Source: an uncultured Phascolarctobacterium sp.
GTDB taxonomy: Bacteria > Bacillota > Negativicutes > Acidaminococcales > Acidaminococcaceae
Reading direction: 5' to 3'
Length of the DNA stretch: 8,597 bases
NCBI GenBank assembly: GCA_900554395.1
Contig: USHB01000056.1
Span: 1-8,597, forward strand
The translations under genes were made by a program, and so were the position numbers. This document shows, one piece after another, positions 6,829-8,597 of this stretch. The notes beneath the pieces were generated by a model, which saw only the letters and a program-made list of their open reading frames with translations, was not told the origin of the DNA and did no database searches. Position 1 is the first letter of the stretch. Every line of letters begins with the position of its first letter.

Positions 6829-7626
6829 TTATGCTTTCGGTACAATATCGCCGACGCCGTTTAAAATGTGGCGCGGGCGGTAAGCAAATACCTGCATGTT
6901 TTCGCGGGTGGTTACGCCGCTGAGCACCAGTACGGTTTCAAGGCCGCTTTCCATGCCAGCAACAATGTCGGTATCCATGCGGTCGCCAATCATTGCCGCT
7001 TCATCGCTGTGTACGCCAAGCAGTCTCAAGCCGGTACGCATCATCAGCGGGTTTGGCTTGCCGACAAAGTAAGCGTTTTTGCCGGTGGCAAGTTCAATCG
7101 GCGCAACAAAAGCGCGGCAGGCGGGAATAATGCCGTTTTCCGTAGGACCGGTTAAATCGGAATTGGTGGCAACCAGTTTGGCACCGTTTTGGATAAGTTT
7201 TACGGCTTTGATAATCATTTCGTAATTGTATGATTTGGGTTCGCCGATAACAACATAATCCGGTGTGGTGTCATTCATGGTAATGCCTTCTTCATACAGA
7301 GCGTTCATCAAACCGGCTTCGCCCATAACATAAGCGCTGCACCCGGGCTGCTGGCTTTTTAAAAAGCGTGCCGTTGCCTGGGCACTGGTGTAAAAATGGG
7401 TTTCATCAATATCCAGCCCCATGCGCTGCAATTTTTGCTGCAAATCGCGCGGCGAGCGGTCGCTGGAATTGGTTAAAAATAAAAACTTTTTATCTTCTTT
7501 GTACAGCCAGTCTACAAATTCCTTAACGCCGGGCAGCAGTTTGTTGCCGTGGTAGATAACGCCGTCCATATCGCAGATAAAACCTTTTTTGTTTCTGATA
7601 TCGTCTAAATTTTCTATGGTAAACAC
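6829..7626 (-). CDS. HAD-superfamily class IIA hydrolase, NagD-like phosphatase
   Basis: This is a cytoplasmic phosphatase of the haloacid dehalogenase superfamily with a C2 cap (NagD / p-nitrophenylphosphatase group). Counting from the GTG at 7626, motif I is DMDGV with D19 nucleophile and D21, motif II is TNSS (52-55), the motif III lysine is K190 in FVGKPNP, and motif IV is GDRMDTD (214-220). The cap lies between motifs II and III. All catalytic residues are present and the length (265 aa, or 262 from the alternative start) is typical. The physiological substrate cannot be read from sequence; relatives act on nucleotides, sugar phosphates, phosphoglycolate or PLP. It is a single-gene unit with its own promoter and terminator. 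The start is uncertain: the GTG overlaps the AAAGGAG site, whereas an in-frame ATA (7615-7617) sits 8 nt after it. The first in-frame ATG falls inside motif I and would remove D19. Confidence 0.9.
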   Translation of the reverse strand: MFTIENLDDIRNKKGFICDMDGVIYHGNKLLPGVKEFVDWLYKEDKKFLFLTNSSDRSPRDLQQKLQRMGLDIDETHFYTSAQATARFLKSQQPGCSAYVMGEAGLMNALYEEGITMNDTTPDYVVIGEPKSYNYEMIIKAVKLIQNGAKLVATNSDLTGPTENGIIPACRAFVAPIELATGKNAYFVGKPNPLMMRTGLRLLGVHSDEAAMIGDRMDTDIVAGMESGLETVLVLSGVTTRENMQVFAYRPRHILNGVGDIVPKA

Positions 7627-7652
7627 TCCTTTCAGTGAGATGCCCTGCTTTT

Positions 7653-7681
7653 ATTATGAAGTAAAAACGGTACAAATTCAA
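7653..7681 (-). promoter_or_regulatory. Promoter of the HAD phosphatase gene
   Basis: On the minus strand TTGAAT (7681-7676) and CATAAT (7658-7653) are separated by 17 bp. The -35 hexamer is identical to that of the gcv promoter. The predicted start is near 7646, giving a leader of roughly 20-30 nt with AAAGGAG (7626-7632). The promoter is divergent from that of the DUF3842 gene. Confidence 0.75.
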
Positions 7682-7692
7682 CAGCGGCGGCT

Positions 7693-7737
7693 TAAAAATT
7701 AACAAAAAATTTACGCCTGTTTAAAATATGATATAAT
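7693..7737 (+). promoter_or_regulatory. Promoter of the DUF3842 gene with upstream A-tracts
   Basis: The extended -10 TGATATAAT (7729-7737) is strong. TTTACG (7710-7715) is a fair -35 at 16 bp. Two A-tract units of 11 bp (7693-7703 and 7704-7714, 9 of 11 positions identical) abut or overlap the -35 and could act as an UP element or bend the DNA. Transcription should start near 7744. Confidence 0.75.
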
Positions 7738-7776
7738 GAAGATAAAATAAATGGCGCAGTTTTTACGGAGGTTATT

Positions 7777-8196
7777 ATGAGAGTTGTTTTTATAGACGGC
7801 ATGGGCGGCGGGCTTATGGCGCAGGTAATCAGCCAGGTTGTAGGGCGCCTGCCGGACAATGCGGAACTTATAGGTCTTGGCACTAACGCTCTGGCAACGG
7901 CGGCGATGCTCAAAGCAGGGCTTAAACGCGGCGCAACCGGTGAAAACGCGGTGTGCGTAACGGCGCAGACGGCGGATGTTATAGTTGGTCCTATCGGCAT
8001 TGTGCTGCCCAATTCCATGCTTGGCGAAATAACGCCGCAAATGGCGGCGGCAGTAGCGCAAAGCCGTGCGCGCAAACTGCTTTTGCCAGTAACGCAGAAC
8101 CATTTTGAAATTATCGGCATGGATAACAAGCCGATGAGCCAGCTTGTTAAAGAAGCTGCCGATAAAATTGCAGAAATCTGCGGCAGCAGGGTTTGA
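7777..8196 (+). CDS. DUF3842 family protein, function unknown
   Basis: I recognise this as a member of the DUF3842 family, found in Firmicutes and of unknown function. The 139-residue protein has an N-terminal beta-strand followed by the glycine-rich loop IDGMGGG (6-12), which suggests a nucleotide-binding or Rossmann-like fold. It also has GTNALATAAM (35-44), RGATGEN (51-57), and the strongly conserved stretch GPIGIVLPNSMLGEITP (71-87). No catalytic site can be assigned, and there is no signal peptide or membrane segment. The ATG has GGAGG (7767-7771) 5 nt upstream. The gene stands alone, divergent from the HAD gene, with its own promoter and a terminator at 8283-8316. The family call comes from remembered conserved motifs; any role would be a guess. 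Confidence 0.88.
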   Translation: MRVVFIDGMGGGLMAQVISQVVGRLPDNAELIGLGTNALATAAMLKAGLKRGATGENAVCVTAQTADVIVGPIGIVLPNSMLGEITPQMAAAVAQSRARKLLLPVTQNHFEIIGMDNKPMSQLVKEAADKIAEICGSRV

Positions 8197-8209
8197 AATG
8201 TTTATTGCC

Positions 8210-8218
8210 TGTTATAAT
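8210..8218 (+). promoter_or_regulatory. Promoter-like extended -10 after the DUF3842 gene
   Basis: TGTTATAAT is a perfect extended -10 (TGN-TATAAT) beginning 14 bp after the DUF3842 stop. The -35 is poor: TTGAAA at 8193-8198 is only 14 bp away. If active, transcription would start near 8225, just before the hairpin at 8227-8253. A chance match cannot be excluded. Confidence 0.4.
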
Positions 8219-8224
8219 GAGAAT

Positions 8225-8316
8225 TAAGAGCCGTTGTTTGCGCACACGGTTCTCTCTGCAAAATTTTAAGTTTAAAAGAAAGCCGTATAACCGTAAGTTA
8301 TGCGGTTTTTGTTTTT
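8225..8316 (+). ncRNA. Candidate small RNA or attenuator leader
   Basis: If the extended -10 at 8210-8218 is real, a transcript of about 90 nt would run from near 8225 to the terminator at 8316. It would hold an 8-bp hairpin (AGAGCCGT at 8227-8234 with ACGGTTCT at 8246-8253, one G-U pair), an AT-rich linker, and a terminator hairpin. The 3' arm of the first hairpin (ACGGTT, 8246-8251) is complementary to AACCGT (8289-8294) within the terminator, so an alternative fold exists. It matches no RNA family I know. The simpler reading is the 3' end of the DUF3842 mRNA. Confidence 0.3.
8283..8316 (+). terminator. Rho-independent terminator
   Basis: CCGTATAAC (8283-8291) pairs with GTTATGCGG (8297-8305) over 9 bp with one G-U pair and a 5-nt loop, and is followed by TTTTTGTTTTT. 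It ends transcription of the DUF3842 gene (and of any transcript starting near 8225) before the thioesterase promoter. Confidence 0.92.
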
Positions 8317-8333
8317 GGCATATACAGATTTAT

Positions 8334-8362
8334 TTGCGCCTCTATTTTAACAGTGGTATAAT
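8334..8362 (+). promoter_or_regulatory. Promoter of the acyl-CoA thioesterase gene
   Basis: TTGCGC (8334-8339) and TATAAT (8357-8362) are 17 bp apart, and the -10 is extended by TGG (8354-8356). The predicted start near 8369 gives a leader of about 44 nt that ends in AAGGAG (8401-8406). Confidence 0.8.
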
Positions 8363-8412
8363 AAAATATCTGTAAGATGAATTTGAAATTTATGCAATAT
8401 AAGGAGTTTTTT

Positions 8413-8597
8413 ATGGTAAGCATTTGTGACCGTGTACGTTATGTAGAAACCGATATGATGGGCGTTGTGCACCACAGCAACTACTTCCGCTGGTTTGAAA
8501 TGGGGCGTGTGGCGTGGCTGCGCGCTGCCGGCGTGGAACTGTGGGAACTGATGAACGCCAATGTTATTTTTCCCATTACCCATGTGGAATGTAATTA
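8413..8597 (+). CDS. Acyl-CoA thioesterase, YbgC/FadM-like hotdog protein (5' part)
   Basis: The first 61 codons of this gene are present; the rest lies beyond the right edge. The translation begins MVSICDRVRYVETDMMG and continues VVHHSNYFRWFEMGR, the hallmark N-terminus of 4HBT-type hotdog thioesterases. D14 in the ETD motif is the expected catalytic residue, followed by HHSNY (20-24) and the helix WFEMGR (27-32). Such enzymes hydrolyse acyl-CoA thioesters in the cytoplasm; the exact acyl group is not readable here. The ATG at 8413 has AAGGAG 6 nt upstream. It has its own promoter downstream of a terminator, so it starts a new transcription unit. Full members are about 130-150 residues, so roughly half is seen. 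Confidence 0.92.
   Translation, partial: MVSICDRVRYVETDMMGVVHHSNYFRWFEMGRVAWLRAAGVELWELMNANVIFPITHVECN

Noticed and set aside
6829..7626. Functional link between the HAD phosphatase and the PLP-dependent gcv operon (for example as a PLP phosphatase)
   Set aside because: Only adjacency supports it, and a strong terminator and separate promoters divide the two units; substrate specificity cannot be read from the motifs.
7751..7780. Nine-codon upstream frame (MAQFLRRLL) overlapping the DUF3842 start
   Set aside because: Its stop overlaps the DUF3842 ATG, suggesting coupling, but it has no ribosome binding site and begins only about 7 nt after the predicted transcription start. Chance is the simpler explanation.
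7692..8129. Two minus-strand open frames opposite the DUF3842 gene
   Set aside because: They overlap a well-supported plus-strand gene with good promoter, ribosome binding site and family motifs; they would also collide with the HAD promoter.
8347..8583. Minus-strand open frame of 78 codons at the right edge
   Set aside because: It is antisense to the thioesterase gene, whose hotdog motif is unmistakable.

Overview
The window looks like ordinary chromosome from an anaerobic Firmicute. I favour a member of the Negativicutes (Acidaminococcaceae/Phascolarctobacterium-like), but this rests on gene style rather than a marker gene: a split two-subunit glycine decarboxylase, a DUF3842 gene, strong AGGAG-type ribosome binding sites, roughly balanced GC with GCC/GCG-rich codons, and AT-rich sigma-A type promoters. 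No mobile element, CRISPR array, tRNA or rRNA is visible.

Positions 16-6632 (minus strand) hold one six-gene operon, transcribed in the order gcvT - gcvH - gcvPA - gcvPB - lplA - lpdA. It encodes the complete glycine cleavage system (T, H, split P, and the L protein/E3) plus a lipoate-protein ligase that can lipoylate the H protein. The genes are tightly packed: gaps of 33 and 13 bp, a 1-bp stop/start overlap, a 14-bp overlap, and a 10-bp gap measured from the lplA stop codon. A near-consensus promoter (TTGAAT-17-TATAAT, 6699-6727) lies upstream of gcvT, followed by a leader of about 60 nt. The leader is too short for a glycine riboswitch. Instead it carries a tandem 8-bp direct repeat with 11-bp period right at the predicted transcription start.

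Positions 6761-7681 hold a single-gene unit on the minus strand: a NagD-like class IIA HAD phosphatase with its own promoter and a strong intrinsic terminator. The terminator separates it from the gcv operon. Its start codon is unusual: either a GTG embedded in the Shine-Dalgarno sequence or an ATA at ideal spacing.

Positions 7693-8316 (plus strand) hold a divergently transcribed DUF3842 gene of unknown function, followed by a region with a promoter-like extended -10, a hairpin and a strong terminator. This could be a small RNA or an attenuator. From 8334 another promoter drives the start of a YbgC/FadM-like acyl-CoA thioesterase gene that runs off the right edge.

Functionally, P protein (PA+PB, PLP) decarboxylates glycine onto the lipoyl arm of GcvH, GcvT passes the one-carbon unit to tetrahydrofolate with release of ammonia, and LpdA reoxidises the dihydrolipoyl arm with NAD+. 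LplA installs the lipoyl group. I found no clearly novel multi-gene system; the points worth a second look are regulatory or concern start codons.
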